Assembly: GCA_025617745.1 (NCBI GenBank) | Contig: CM046853.1 | Location: 16,039,174-16,103,173, forward strand | DNA length: 64,000 bases | Direction: 5' to 3' | Source: Heliocidaris erythrogramma | Taxonomy: Eukaryota; Echinodermata; Echinoidea; Camarodonta; Echinometridae | In this document: in pieces, positions 51,561-63,579 of the stretch | Position numbering within the stretch: position 1 is the first letter of the stretch | Layout of the letters: each line of letters starts with the position of its first letter | Translations under genes and position numbers: made by a program | Notes under the pieces: generated by a model | Databases searched by the model: none | The model's input: the letters and a program-made list of their open reading frames with translations, nothing else | Told to the model about the DNA's origin: nothing

Positions 51561-54500
51561 TACACAATTTCCAACATAATATATAATTACAACTGCACTG
51601 CTGCACAAAAAAACCCCAACAAAGTGAAGGCATACTTTCCTATGGATTTCAATACCCGAAACTAGACTTCACTACCCATCATTAAAAGACTTCAACAAGC
51701 GAAAGAGACAGCCATCCCCGCCTTGAGAGCTGCAGATTATATATTTATCTACATGGCACCATGGTAACGTTTAATTATGAACGTTTATCTTTCATTTAGG
51801 ACAGTTTTCATTTCTTAGTCGAGGTATGACGTATAAATGCGTCCGATATTGGGGATTATGACACGGATCATGGACATATACCGAGAAAGATTGTCACCTG
51901 TTGAAGTGTAAAACTATTATTTCTATCAACAATTATTATTCATTTTTCTTATTTCTTAGTTGAAAAGGTAATCATGTTTGTCTCCATGCTCGCTCATGGC
52001 CAAAATAAATTATATAAATCCAAAAACATCGACCTATTCACTTCTAAAATAGTTACAGTCATTTCCGGTGTTTTCTACTGTTTTGAAGAAACAGTACAGA
52101 TGATGAAGGCATATTCAAACATTACATGGGTTCATTAAAAGTTTGCTGTATGTAATTGCAAACATTTACTCGCCATGCTGCTCGTCATGTTCTAGATAAC
52201 TTCTTGATCTCCACATATTATTTGCCATAAATTGACAGCCAAGAACAATAGGTCGTTGCTACTGTACCATCCACAAAACCTCGTGCCAACGCAACCATAA
52301 CCATGAGCAAACATCATGAATGTAGCACAGACACGATACTATTCAGAGTTCACTCAAACATTGACAAAGAAACTCCTAATCAAAAAGACAGTAGCTCATC
52401 ATACCAAACCAACAGACTCTCGGACACGAAGAGCAAACGTCTTTCAAGCATGCAAACAGAGGGACATTCATGACGAATTTATTACCAGAACGGGCCCATG
52501 AAAATTCGTAAGACATTTTAACGGTCCAACAATCGTGATTCTGGCACTCCTTGGCATCTATAACAACTTGCTTCTTTTTATTGCTTTTAATCATTACCTT
52601 TTTTATGAATAATTTATTGATGAGCCCTGAGGGCAGATGCGATTGTCCTTTGACGAATAATGAGTTAAGACTGTTTCTTAGCTAAGGGATTACACTAATG
52701 TCCATCATAATTTCCCAATGTTCCTCTCTTTATTTTTCATCCGATCACTAAATAAGGTCCAAATCCAACTAGTGACACACACTGATAATCGAGATAATCA
52801 AAATTAATGAGGTATAGAAACCAACCAGATTATTCCACACAGATATATAAGGTAGAAGTAATTACTGATGCCAGGAATATGCTTTATGCACTTGTCTCTG
52901 TGGGACAAGAGGACGAATGGTTTTAGGATCATGTTCATTACCAATCCGTGTCGGTGCATCATTCTCCGTCTCATCCTGTAGTTCGACGTGTCCGAGATAG
53001 CGAGCTGGGAATTGGGATCAAAGAGAGCATCGGCCTCTTGTCCATGAATTTGGGAACATGACAGAGGAAGGAATAAGACGTCATAAAAACGTGACGAGTG
53101 GAAAATATGGCTTAATTAAGCATGTTAGAATATTTTCAAGATATTGTTAACGTGAAGGGTTTGTTAGCAAGGGGCTACTGCTCTATGATAAATAATATCG
53201 AGTACACCGTCTTGCACATTTATTTGAACTGTAATTAGTATGATTAATTGGAAGGCGAGGGCGGACCGCGGCGTGTACGTATTTACCCCCAAGGGAAATA
53301 GGCATTTGCTTATTGGCTTCAAATGGAATGGATATGTTTAATAGGTGTTCATAAAACCAAAACAATCACACGAAAGGGTTCATGTTTACATCATAGCATA
53401 CGGGTTTCCATGTTTTATGGATACCGCAAAAGAAAACGTCACAAACAAAAGTAGATATATTATTGGATTGAATATTGGATTTTTATTTCATCTTTTAAAA
53501 CTTGTTAATAGTGATCAAGTTATAGCGGTCTATGAATTACAAGCCATGCTTTCTTGATAGACTCCTCCACTTATGTTTTCCTTTACAATTACAATGTTTA
53601 CATTATACCACAATTATTGTTTTATCAGTATAAATCATAGCCAAGTCCACTGAATTATGATTTGTTATATCTATGTTTCAATTTATATAATTGATGTGTT
53701 CTTGCGCTTAATTTTCATATGTACTCGGAGTTTTTTTTATTGTAAAAGACATATGTGGAAAATCAATAATTTTGAACTTTGGAAATTGAACCTCCAGTAT
53801 TATAAAATTTACATTATTTGTAAGAAATCTAAGTCATTTTCATCAGTACAAATGCTCCTGTTTCCCTCTTCCCTTTAAAGATTCTTGTTTCCCCTCACGT
53901 CTTTCAATGACCGCTCGAATCTCGGCTGTCGTGTTACGAGACGGCAGGTGAATCCGTGACCGAGAGTTCAACGCCAAAATGAAAACAACAGATGAGATGA
54001 TGATGTTACATGCCTCAACTCTGGCTGACTTCTCGGTCATTTCATAAACCATTGTAAGCTTTGACAGAATGCTATACGAAAGAGGGAAGAGATAAGTCTG
54101 TAAGTATGATGACCCATCTGTCGTAGAATGATGACCAGTCTTTGAACATGTTGAAATTGGAACATCTCTTTCTGCTGTTACGATAATAAGACTTCGTTTT
54201 TGCTAATGTTTTTTTTCCTCATTACTGCAATACATTGAACGAGTTCTGTTCACGGCTTGGAGAAAAATTTAAGAAATTGCGGGTAAGGTTATTTGCAAGT
54301 TACATCATTAAACGTTTTATTTGCCGAATCTGGGCAAAATAGAATTGTCCTAATCCTTGCCTCTTTGAAATAATATTATCCTTGTAAAACAATAACGAGG
54401 ACGTTATCTTACTTCAACAAAGCGGAATCTGAGATGCTCTGCCTTCGAAATAATCTCCTCTCCTTGGCACAACCGTAATCATGGTAATACCATGTATTTT

Positions 54501-55014
54501 GTGGATTTAGGGTAGACGGAAATTGATCCAAATATATGAAAGGCTTGAGAGCCCCTCTCGGCACTGTACAATATATATTGCGACGAGGTGTCTAATGCAT
54601 CATACATTAGTAGTTATATTTTTGGGAAGTTTGCTTCGGAAATTGACAGAAATTAGTATTGAGCTCGGGACGAAGCAGTGTGCGTGAATTTGTCAAATTG
54701 GTTCAATTAAAGTGAGCTCAACGTATTGATGGATGTATCAGGCAGTAAATTAGCTTATGAGTATTATTTGCGTTTCAGGACACGCAGTTTGGTGCCTCTA
54801 GAAACTCACTGTGTTATCATTAATACTGTAATGAAAATGCCTTGTAATAATTGAGAACACTGTCCTATATTTGGTATGTAAGTTTTCATCTATAATACCT
54901 TTGCCATAAATGGTTCGAAAAGGAAAATTACAAAATGTCTTTTTAACTAAAAATGTGATTCTTCGAAAGTGGAGAGCTGCGTATAGATATTTTTGTTCTT
55001 CGCTTGTGTCACCC

Positions 55015-55130
55015 CCTCCCCCCCCCCAAAAAAAAAAAACAAAACAAAAACATACACACACACACGCCCACACACCGCCTTTGACTTTTCTCTCTCTTTC
55101 TCTGTCTCTCTCTGTCTTCCTCCTTATCCG
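55015..55130. repeat. C-run, A-run, CA repeat and CT repeat in series
   Basis: A C-rich run, then about 12 A, then ACAC repeats and CTCTCT repeats lie in one 115-base block. Confidence 0.85.
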
Positions 55131-55692
55131 TCCAATATCTATACAATTTGGTTTTTAATCACAGTCACAAAATTAATTTAAAAATTACTCAACATTACTG
55201 CCAATTAGTAATAATGGAGAAATCATTTATAATGACTTGTTACGTAATTTCTAGATGTCACCGTCTTCAATTCTGTGACTGGGCTCCACCACGACTTGAG
55301 TGAAGCTTTAGATATGATTACAACTTGTATGCTAGTTGTTTATTTCAGCACGTATTAATGCGACTGACTAATTATGCATACTAATTAGTTTCAGTGACAG
55401 GTGGACACGTTATATTATCTTATTTTATTGATTTCACTCATTATAGGTAAGACACGATACCCCATATCACCTGTGAGGTGGGTTAAATGTGTATGATGTG
55501 TCTATTTGTACCCCACCCCCATTTAAAAACAAGCAGGAAAATTGCAATGTAATTTAGAATAATGGGTTTGCAATAAATAATGAGATGTATTCATAATTTT
55601 CAATCAGAATCAGTGGTAATTAATGGAAATCATATAAAATAAAATGCTCCCATGATAACAGTAAATAACAGTATACGAATCTTAACCGTTGA

Positions 55693-55728
55693 CCCCCCCC
55701 CCCCCAAAAAAAAAAAAAAAAAAAAAAA
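55693..55728. repeat. C13A23 homopolymer pair
   Basis: Thirteen C are followed directly by twenty-three A. No SINE or LINE body was recognised beside the A tract. Confidence 0.88.
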
Positions 55729-56872
55729 TCCAGTTTCTTTTTTTTTATGTCAACACCAAATATCTATATATGATAATATAGGTACATTTAGTTATGAAAG
55801 ATACTTGCAAATAAATATCATTCCGAAAATAAACTCAGGACACTGCAGGTACTTGTTTTTTTTTAAACTGTAATAATAGTACTTGCTTGCACCTGACAGA
55901 CAGTGTACATCGTACATAGACTGTTTGCAGCATGATATGAGTGGTGTGTGGCTTAGGCTATAGCTACCTACCTAATGGTATGCTGACATGTGAAGGTGAA
56001 CGTAACTCAATACCTCTCAGCACAAAACATTCATTATCGCAACTGCTCCCCTTCAAAAGGGTTACAACGTGTTTGACTTGTTTCCCCTGTAATATACCAG
56101 CATGAACTACAAGAAAACATTGGGTCATAAAATTACTTCGTTTACGTGCCCAGACATAACTTAGGTTAACTTGTTTTCGGGTATATGTTGAAACCATGAA
56201 ATTACATGGAGTGTCCGGATAGGCTCAGGTAAGCGAGTCAGTGCCTTGATTAAACAAAATCGTGAATAATGCAGCAACTAACACCATACACAATACCAAG
56301 TTATTTTACGATACCAGTGAAAACTAGAACAGTCACTGCATAATTATTTTCATTTACCTGAACATGCTGAACGAAAAATATATTTGAAAAATATTTTGAA
56401 AATAAATGCCTGCACTTCCTGGCCTGATGAGGTACTGTGAGGCAATATTGTTTACCAACAGATTATGTAGTTATCGTTAATGTAGACATTAATCTGCATT
56501 TGACACTCTCGACCCAGGTGAGGTAAATGTGTACCCCGGCATGCCCGGGTACGATAGGAAGATGCTTGAGTGCCTTTTCAGAGTAGCTCGACTAAGGTGG
56601 AGTAGTGATGTGATACTTTGTAAAATTGTATATATATTATCTAGTATAGTAGCTACGCAATAAAACGGACATATATCATCACCATCCACTATCAATATAA
56701 TTATGTTGGCACGGTGCTCATTGCTGCATCGTATGTTAAGGGGATTTATTGCAGTTGGTTTTGTTATTTGAACATGACTCGGTAAATACATTCCATTAAA
56801 AACATTAACAAGATTCAAATGTAGAGAAGAAGTTAAATGAAATGAGTGAAAATTGAGTGAGGGTGGACTTAC

Positions 56873-56934
56873 TTTGCAAAGCACAGGTCGGTACATACTG
56901 TGAGGACTAGGGTTAGAATGGTCCCGAGCAACAT
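56873..56934 (-). CDS. Nephronectin-like, exon 1: signal peptide
   Basis: From an ATG at 56932-56934 the exon encodes 20 residues, MLLGTILTLVLTV then CTDLCFA, plus two bases. This is a textbook secretion signal with a hydrophobic core and a small-residue cleavage end (CFA). It stops at a perfect GTAAGT donor; without splicing the frame ends at TAA two codons later. The donor is phase 2, exactly what the exon-2 acceptor needs, and the signal is predicted to be cut at the exon boundary. Other hydrophobic starts on this strand (near 34.2, 50.8 and 54.0 kb) have poorer donors or the wrong phase. The base at -3 of the ATG is A, which suits initiation. Linkage to exon 2, 25 kb away, is inferred from phase and topology. 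Confidence 0.8.
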
Positions 56935-57060
56935 GATGATAGGGGTCTTGGCCCACTGGAAGGCACTGGATAATTTTATTGAACAACGTTCTCTACAGAC
57001 CACAAAACATGAGGTTGTTGAGGCCTACTACTTCTGCTCCCGCATCAGGATTCGAAAACT
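56935..57060 (-). other. Probable 5' untranslated region with two short uORFs
   Basis: Upstream of the signal-peptide ATG there are two minimal upstream open frames of five codons plus stop: ATG CGG ... TAG at 57028-57045 and ATG TTT ... TAG at 56993-57010. If transcribed they would sit at about 60-110 nt before the main start and could damp translation. The transcription start is unknown; a CATAAAAT sequence near 57163-57170 on the minus strand is only a weak TATA-like candidate. Confidence 0.45.
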
Positions 57061-58736
57061 AGAAAAAGAAGACCGACGGCTTCGGGCAGGTGGGAATACT
57101 GCCTTTGTGAGTTTCGCTGTATCGGTCGTAAGTAATAAAATCAAGATGATCCTTGACTCTAGATTTTATGCAGCCCTATTTCGTCTCTTTGATTTCTGGT
57201 GAATAATGTCCTCTGTTCAAATGTGTGACTCCAAATTCACTTTTGTTTCTTCCAGTGCGACGTCTCCAGCATTCAGTAGATACGATATATGAATTGAGAT
57301 GGGAGACCAACGCGTCTTTCGGAATCAAATATTTCTCTATTCTTGAATTAAGAAAGACATAAATTAAATTTAAAATAACGTAGAGATTGATGCTTTCTAC
57401 GGGATGCTGTTTATTGCCTGCACATCCGTCCGTCCTTGGCAGGAGTCTGCTTCACCGGAGGCTTACAAACAGAAATCCACAGTTCTTAATATTGAATGAT
57501 AATTCATTCCACAGAAGAAAAAAAATCCTTTCATATGAGTAGGCAAAATGTTCTTCGCACCAAGTCCGTGATAAGCCGGTATGGAATTTTATGATCTCAT
57601 TAGCGATCGTAGGTAGATCCTGGCGTGTTGACACATCGACTGATAGTGAGCGAGTGATGATGATTTCTGGTTCATTCATAAAACGCGTTCGTTTCGCGGG
57701 TGCACAGTGTCGTCTGCTTCAACACACATTATTCACGGTGGACCAAATACAACGAGTCACGTGATCATGCGGCCCTCACAAGGCGAGTGACACACAACAA
57801 AGGCCATAATATAACTCGTCATCATACAAATACCGTTGGTTGACCCATCATGTTCCATAGCTGCATTGCTCTAAGAATAGGGGAAATGGATTGCTTTAGA
57901 CATTGATTACAATGCTCCCACTCATCTCCAAGTGGAAAACTGGCTTATCCGTAAAACTCTAAAACAATGAAAAGAAAAGAGCAAGCTTTTGTTGAGTATT
58001 GCGTAACGCGTAATCTACTTGTTTAGTGCTACTTACACTTTAAAGGCAGTTTCCTGTCGGGCAAAAAAGTACAAGTCTCCGAGTAACGCGAGTCTTGTAT
58101 TCCCTCTTCACCCCCGCCCACTTTGAGAACCATTTTCAAGCCATATTTCCCTCAGATATGAACATAAATACATTATCCATGTGGAAACGCTCATTAATAG
58201 GTAAAAACACAATGTACCAGCAATACGTTCGCAATTTGTTTAGAAATAGACATAATTGTTCCGCCCACTTTATTTTGTCTGAAATGTGTCCTTTACCTTC
58301 AGTTGGACTAATTTGACGTAAATGCTAAACTTGCCTTATATTTAGAGGCCTAATTAGGCCTTCAACCTTGGTTATAATTAGTTTATTTATAATCTTGTAT
58401 ATGGTATTGAATTAAGTCAGATGTTGCGTATGAATTATTATGTGACTGAATTTAATGAAAAAGAAATTGGTACTAAGACGTGCAGATTACCGCTTCAATA
58501 CTTGTTCTAATTACCAAAGATTAAGTAGAACATGGAAAGGGCAAATGTTGCAATGATTTGGGACCACGAGAGAGAAAGAGAAAGAGAGAGAAATATAGAT
58601 CGGAGGGAGCCAATAAAGAAGAACAGAACGAAAAGGAAGGATATGATTATGATGAAAGATAGTGGAAATAGACAAGAGAGAGAGAAACTATACCACCAAA
58701 GCTGCTAGGAATAATCACCAAACTAAAAATTACGGG

Positions 58737-58759
58737 CCCCCCCAAAAAAAAAAAAAAAA

Positions 58760-58797
<38 letters not shown>

Positions 58798-58800
58798 AAA
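58737..58800. repeat. Poly-C, poly-A and (TAA)n microsatellite
   Basis: About seven C, then about 16 A, then some 14 TAA triplets. More A/T-rich repeats (AAATAAATAAAT) continue to about 58850. Confidence 0.9.
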
Positions 58801-59034
58801 ATAAATAAATAAATATTTTAAAAATAAATAAATAATTATTTTTTTTTTAAATGGTAATATGACAATTAGTGCATAACATAATTATTTTTTAATGAATTTA
58901 TTGATAAAATATAAACGTATCACCAAGTCATAGATATCGTATAATCAATGTAAATCATATCATCAAATAATTTTACTTAAAACACATCATAATCCATAAA
59001 CTACACTGCTTTTCAGTTTCGCTGCGATTACACG

Positions 59035-59590
59035 TCAGTCTTTTAAACAAACTTGATAATTATAGAGTTCATGAAATACACATTCACGACTAAATCTTGA
59101 ATAAATTGCATATTTTGCATAAAGAGTAAGAAAATTTAGACTGCTGAACCGTTTGTTTTCCAAATTATAACCATTAATAGTAAAAACAGATTCATTAAAA
59201 AAAGGGTTCTCAAACCCATGAAGATGGAAGAAATACTTCCTTCCAATTCTGTTGGATATAAATTCTAAGTTTGGCAGTCTGATCAAATAAAAGTAAATAA
59301 AATGCAATCGAATAAGATAAACAAACAAGACTGTTCTTTTTAATGTGAATTGGTCATTCAATCTCATGACACGTGTTTGTGCATTAATTGTTCCTTTGGC
59401 ATTGAAAACTTCCATCTCCTAACTTCCCTTCAAAGGCAGTTATTGCCTTTCTATTGTTTTCCCATGGGGGAAAGAACAGAATTCGATAACAAAAATACCA
59501 TGTCTGCAATTGTTCCGAGAATGTTACTGATATTGTTTTCCGAGCAGTGTTGCGTGTAACATTAATCTTTTTTTTTTAAGTGGAAATAAT
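59035..59590 (-). pseudogene. Possible degenerate LINE reverse-transcriptase C-terminal fragment
   Basis: A 126-codon open frame (59035-59415) ends with SLNFLTLYAKYAIYSRF, which resembles the conserved tail of L1-like LINE polyproteins (Leu-Asn-x-Leu-Ile-Leu-x-Ala-Lys-x-x-Ile-Tyr). Just upstream, in a different frame, there is LQTWYFCYRILFF, which loosely resembles the region these proteins carry before a zinc-binding segment. The frame change and early stop would make it a broken copy. No catalytic reverse-transcriptase motif is visible. The similarity is by eye only and could be chance. Confidence 0.25.
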
Positions 59591-59680
59591 ATACCACCCC
59601 TCTTCCCCATACCACCCTCTTCCGTCCGTTGTTGTGCGTCTGTTTGTCTTCCTAATGTAACCATTGACCATGAGTGGTAT

Positions 59681-59941
59681 CAGTGCATGCGTAGTGGCCA
59701 GTGGGTCCAGACATTGAGAGGGCACCGTCATCATTGCGGAGGGGGGGGGGGGGGGGGGCACCGGTCTTACTCATTGGATGAAATACAAATTAACAAGGCG
59801 AGGGCAAGGAGAGGGTTGTATCTTCTTCTTTTCACGTTCCGTTTCCCCCTATTCCTTTTCCCCCTTTTCTTTCCCTTTTTCTCATTTCCCCCTTCGCCAT
59901 TCGATGGGGGTACATGTCTGTCCCATGTAGCTACGCCATTG
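59681..59941. mobile_element. hAT-like miniature element with perfect 8-bp target duplication
   Basis: The element starts CAGTGCATGCGTAG and ends GTAGCTACGCCATTG, termini that are inverted variants of CAGTGGCGTAGC. Identical octamers AGTGGTAT flank it at 59673-59680 and 59942-59949. Internal landmarks (GACATTGAGAGGGCAC, a G18 run at 59741-59758, a pyrimidine-rich third, GGGGGTACATGTC) match the older copy at 7562-7800. The element is 261 bp and non-coding. Confidence 0.85.
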
Positions 59942-60146
59942 AGTGGTATAATGTCTCTCTCTCTCGTGATGGTCTAAAAATGGATATGTCTGCCAGAGAA
60001 GAAAATGTCGGGTAACCTGTGGTGAGAATAATGGTTACCACTAATATGACAATATCCTGACAGTCTGCCCCAACATGTTAATATCCTAAAATTGGCTTCA
60101 TTTTTGTGGTTTAATGGAGTGAGCTGTTGTCATATAACCCCCACCC

Positions 60147-60255
60147 CACCCCTCCCTCTCTCTCTCTCTCTCTCCTCTCCCTCTCCCTCTCCCCCTCTCT
60201 CTCTCCCCTCTCTCTCTACCCGTCGCCGTCTCTGTCTCCGTGTCTCTCTCTCCAG
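60147..60255. repeat. (CT)n-rich tract
   Basis: CTCTCT and CCCTCTCC repeats cover about 110 bases. Ser/Pro and Arg/Glu open frames on the two strands are composition artefacts. Confidence 0.88.
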
Positions 60256-61412
60256 GACCTCTCTTCCCTCTTATTATTTCGGTAAACAAAATACATATAT
60301 ATAAAATATTCCTCAACACACGCAGCGATCATGAAGCATCAGAAAAATACCCACACGATGATTAATAATCATAGCGGGATATTATAAGATCATAGTAAAA
60401 TGGACAAAGTTGTGTAGGATTGTATTTTCTTTTTCGGTTCAACGATCATGAAAATGGTCGATATGTAATGCATCGCAGATGATAATTATTTTGTCATTGT
60501 CTCAGCTTTGATTTGAGCGAAATCGTTTGAAGCAACGATTAGCATTAATTTGAGCATTGACTGAATATTTTAGGAAACTCAAAATGAGTACTCAAAGTTC
60601 ACGTTTAAACCAGAACAGCGTTGCATTTATGATTAAATTAATCTACTTTGAAAGGGAGCTCTACATTATTAGCGTGTCCCTGGTAATTAGACTGAATTAC
60701 GTTATCTTAGTTTCTCAGGTACATGCAAATCGACCAACCCTTTATATTATTTTGAATAAATCTCAAGAAAATACACTGGTATAAGGGCATAGTCGTTGAA
60801 TCAAGAAATCGAATGGTATCGCCAACTTTACTTCACTGAAATGACCCACGTATCATCAGGTGATCATCGTTAAGGATATGTGGGAGAGTGACAGTGCGAT
60901 GACGAGATACAAACGATTAATTCGTGGTTCATTATACAGTCGATTGAATTTGGAAAGATTTTATTTTACCAGGAGATCATGATTATGACAAATGGATATT
61001 ATAAAGACATTTGTGGTGAATTGTCTGAACGGTCATGGCCAGTGCAGTGTGGGGGATTTCTATACAGAATCATTGCTTGTGAAATGATTCTCTTTAAATG
61101 AAACACAATCGTTTCGATTAATAAACGTCGAGATCTACTTTTTGCTTTCTGTTATAAATAGCTTTATATAATACACAAAGTCATATTATTATTATAATCA
61201 TTATATAATTTCATGATATCTCATGATTACTTCAGTAGTCGGCATGTTTGCGATGGTATGTTTTATCGAGTGTTATTCAGTATATTTTTCAAAGAATTAC
61301 TGGGAACATAATCGATTATTCAGACTCCATTTTCATCTATATTTTGGCATAATAATCATTATTTACAAAAAATAACCCAAGAAGATTCATTGAGCAAAGA
61401 AACGCAAGTAGA

Positions 61413-61551
61413 ATTGAAGAGAGAGAGGGGGAGGGAGACATGAGAGAGAGAGGGGGGTGAGATAGGGAGAAAGAAAGATAGAGGCAGAGAGATGGGGAGA
61501 GAGGGGGAGAGAAAGTTGGCAGAGAGAGAGAGGGGGGGGGGGGGGGGGAGG
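61413..61551. repeat. GA-rich tract ending in a long G run
   Basis: A GAGAGAGG-rich purine block of about 135 bases ends in about 15 consecutive G near 61532-61548. Confidence 0.85.
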
Positions 61552-61695
61552 TTTCATCTGAAAATATATTATAGCAACGTAACTTCTACTTTCATTTTAC
61601 AAATTGTGCAAAATCATAATAATAATAGTGATCCTGAACTTCTGCAACATTGACAAACTTTGAGTCCTACACACAGTACATCAGAAATATTTTCA

Positions 61696-61960
61696 GAGTT
61701 GTTCATGTCATAATTATTAAGATTACAATGATCTTTTGCAGAATTCTCGAAAAAGGTGCAGTGCATTGTGGTGTACATTTCTTCATCCTTCATTAATTAA
61801 CTATAGCATTTGAAGATGATTTAACGAACGGATTTTCAATCTTAAAAAAAAAATAGTTTTTTATAGACCGTATATAGAGTTCTTCATGTCACAATACTTG
61901 TACAGAATTATTTAAATGGGTGCAGTGTATTGTGGTGTACATGCCTTCATCCTTCAGTGA
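61696..61960. repeat. Diverged direct duplication, about 180 bp apart
   Basis: Both copies (about 61696-61794 and 61876-61960) contain TTCATGTCA, CAGAATT and GGTGCAGTG-ATTGTGGTGTACAT followed by CTTCATCCTTCA. They have diverged by substitutions and a deletion. Confidence 0.8.
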
Positions 61961-62160
61961 CTATGATGCTTCTTGGATGAATGAAAAACCGACAGACAGG
62001 GTAGGGAATAATCACAATAAGTTTGAATCGTAGAATAAACATACATTTGTTAAAAGGGTGGAAATTATTTAGGACTTTCAGTGCAGTCCCAATTCTCCTC
62101 ACAACGTTATTTAAAACATTGTAAACAAAGCGGTAGCGGAGTGAAAAAAGAGGGAAACAT

Positions 62161-62299
62161 CAGGGGGCATTTCATCAAGTGTCCTGTCGGTGAATTTTAC
62201 CGACAAATTTGCTCTCAACCAATCAGATGCAAGGATTCCAGTATCTTATAGCAATTATTGCAACTTGTCATTGATGACAAGTTTTATGAAACAGGGCCC
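62161..62299. mobile_element. Short inverted-repeat element with GGGC-TTTCAT ends
   Basis: The left end is CAGGGGGCATTTCATCAA; the right end is TTTTATGAAACAGGGCCC, an imperfect inverted copy. Inside is the palindrome-like CTTGTCATTGATGACAAG. The size is about 140 bp with no coding capacity. Target duplications were not resolved. Confidence 0.6.
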
Positions 62300-63579
62300 A
62301 GGTGAACTCTGCATTCTGAACGGAAACGCGTCGATCCCAAACAATCAGAGATGCTACATTACACCATTCAGGTATTTCGTTTATTTAAATGACGTCACGG
62401 TAGAAACCATTATAGAATTCTGCGGTATAGAGTGGGCATCGTTTTTATTGTTCCTACCAGTATTGACTGAGTCGCTAGAAATACAAATAGCAATGACTCA
62501 TCCTGTTTATAAAACAATAATACATGTATAATGAATAGAGGTAGGACGAAAGGGTATTTTCTGAACAAAAGGTCGCTGCATATGGATTGTCTTTGTGTTT
62601 TGTTCACCAGTCATCTGGTCATATCCAAGAACTTTGATGAATAAAATGATTATAATAAATAATTTTAAAAAAAACATCAGGTGTTGGTATGCCTTTCATA
62701 AGTCATTCATGTAAATATTTAGACGAGAAGCTTGGCACTAATGTGGCAAGTTTGGAACAATGTAATGCTTCTTCATCATACTTTTTCTACGAACATAATG
62801 AAGGGTGTTAATCATGTAACTTCGGATTCCTTTATTTTGAATAGGTGTATTCTTTAATTATTTCAAGTGTCAGGCATGAAGACGTTTCGATGTAGAATAT
62901 CTGCCCCTTTCATTCATTCGGTTGTGTTTTGTAAGTGTGTTTCGTTAACAAAATGCCAAGTGTTAATTCTCACAGTTTCATTTTTAGAGAAGTTAATTTA
63001 GTTCACTTGGCAGTTTTTCAACTGTCTTAATGTGATGTCAAAAATGTGTAATACCTCCTTCAGGTCTGAAAGAGACGGATGGAATTATGTCCAAATCTTC
63101 AAAAGTAATTGGAAATATTAAAAATAAATTTAATAAATTAAAAAACACATAAAAACACATGCAATAACCATGATAACGATAAAAAGTTTTTAGCGTATAC
63201 TAATGTTGGGTGGTTTGTATATACACGTTTAGCTATTACAGCTGGTACAGTCTTATCATTCCATTTTCTAGAGGCAATTAGGTGCATTGATATAGATTTA
63301 TACTGTATATTCCAATCATGTATGTCTTTAACCTTATTTAAAGAGATATGTGTAAATGTCCTTCTGGCTCTCATAAGATGATGGGACTAATAAAAAGTTA
63401 CTTGAAATAAAGCAGCACCCTTTCCTTCGCGTCTTCATCTCCGAAACGGAAGCTGTCAAGTGATCATATTCATTAATAGAGTACCAGTACTTCATCACAC
63501 TTCCCTAGGTTGTATCTAAATATGGATCCTTGACTGCACTCATTTAGATTAATTAAACGCAATTTGGGACAACTTCATA

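Larger units (their letters stand above)
31946..56872 (-). other. First intron (about 25 kb)
   Basis: This intron separates the signal-peptide exon from the N-terminal Cys-Cys exon. It holds the SINE at 31971-32270, a hAT-like element at 48747-48875, tandem duplications at 40256-40433, 40593-40687 and 42132-42408, a possible duplicated segment near 38335-38450 and 38935-39040, and homopolymer or dinucleotide tracts listed separately. The stretches 32.3-36.4, 43.0-46.6, 48.9-51.5 and 51.6-55.0 kb contain only AT-rich sequence in which I see no exon, RNA or named repeat. Regulatory elements are plausible in a long first intron but none is identifiable by eye. Confidence 0.75.

Noticed and set aside
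53880-54052. Hydrophobic minus-strand open frame with GTGAGG donor
   Set aside because: The donor gives phase 1, which does not fit exon 2, and the signal is preceded by a charged stretch.
56489-56986. Longest open frame in the window (165 codons, minus)
   Set aside because: It runs through the signal-peptide exon in a different frame and into the intron, and has no recognisable domain.
57163-57170. TATA box (CATAAAAT on the minus strand)
   Set aside because: A degenerate match in AT-rich DNA with no known transcription start; not reported as a promoter.
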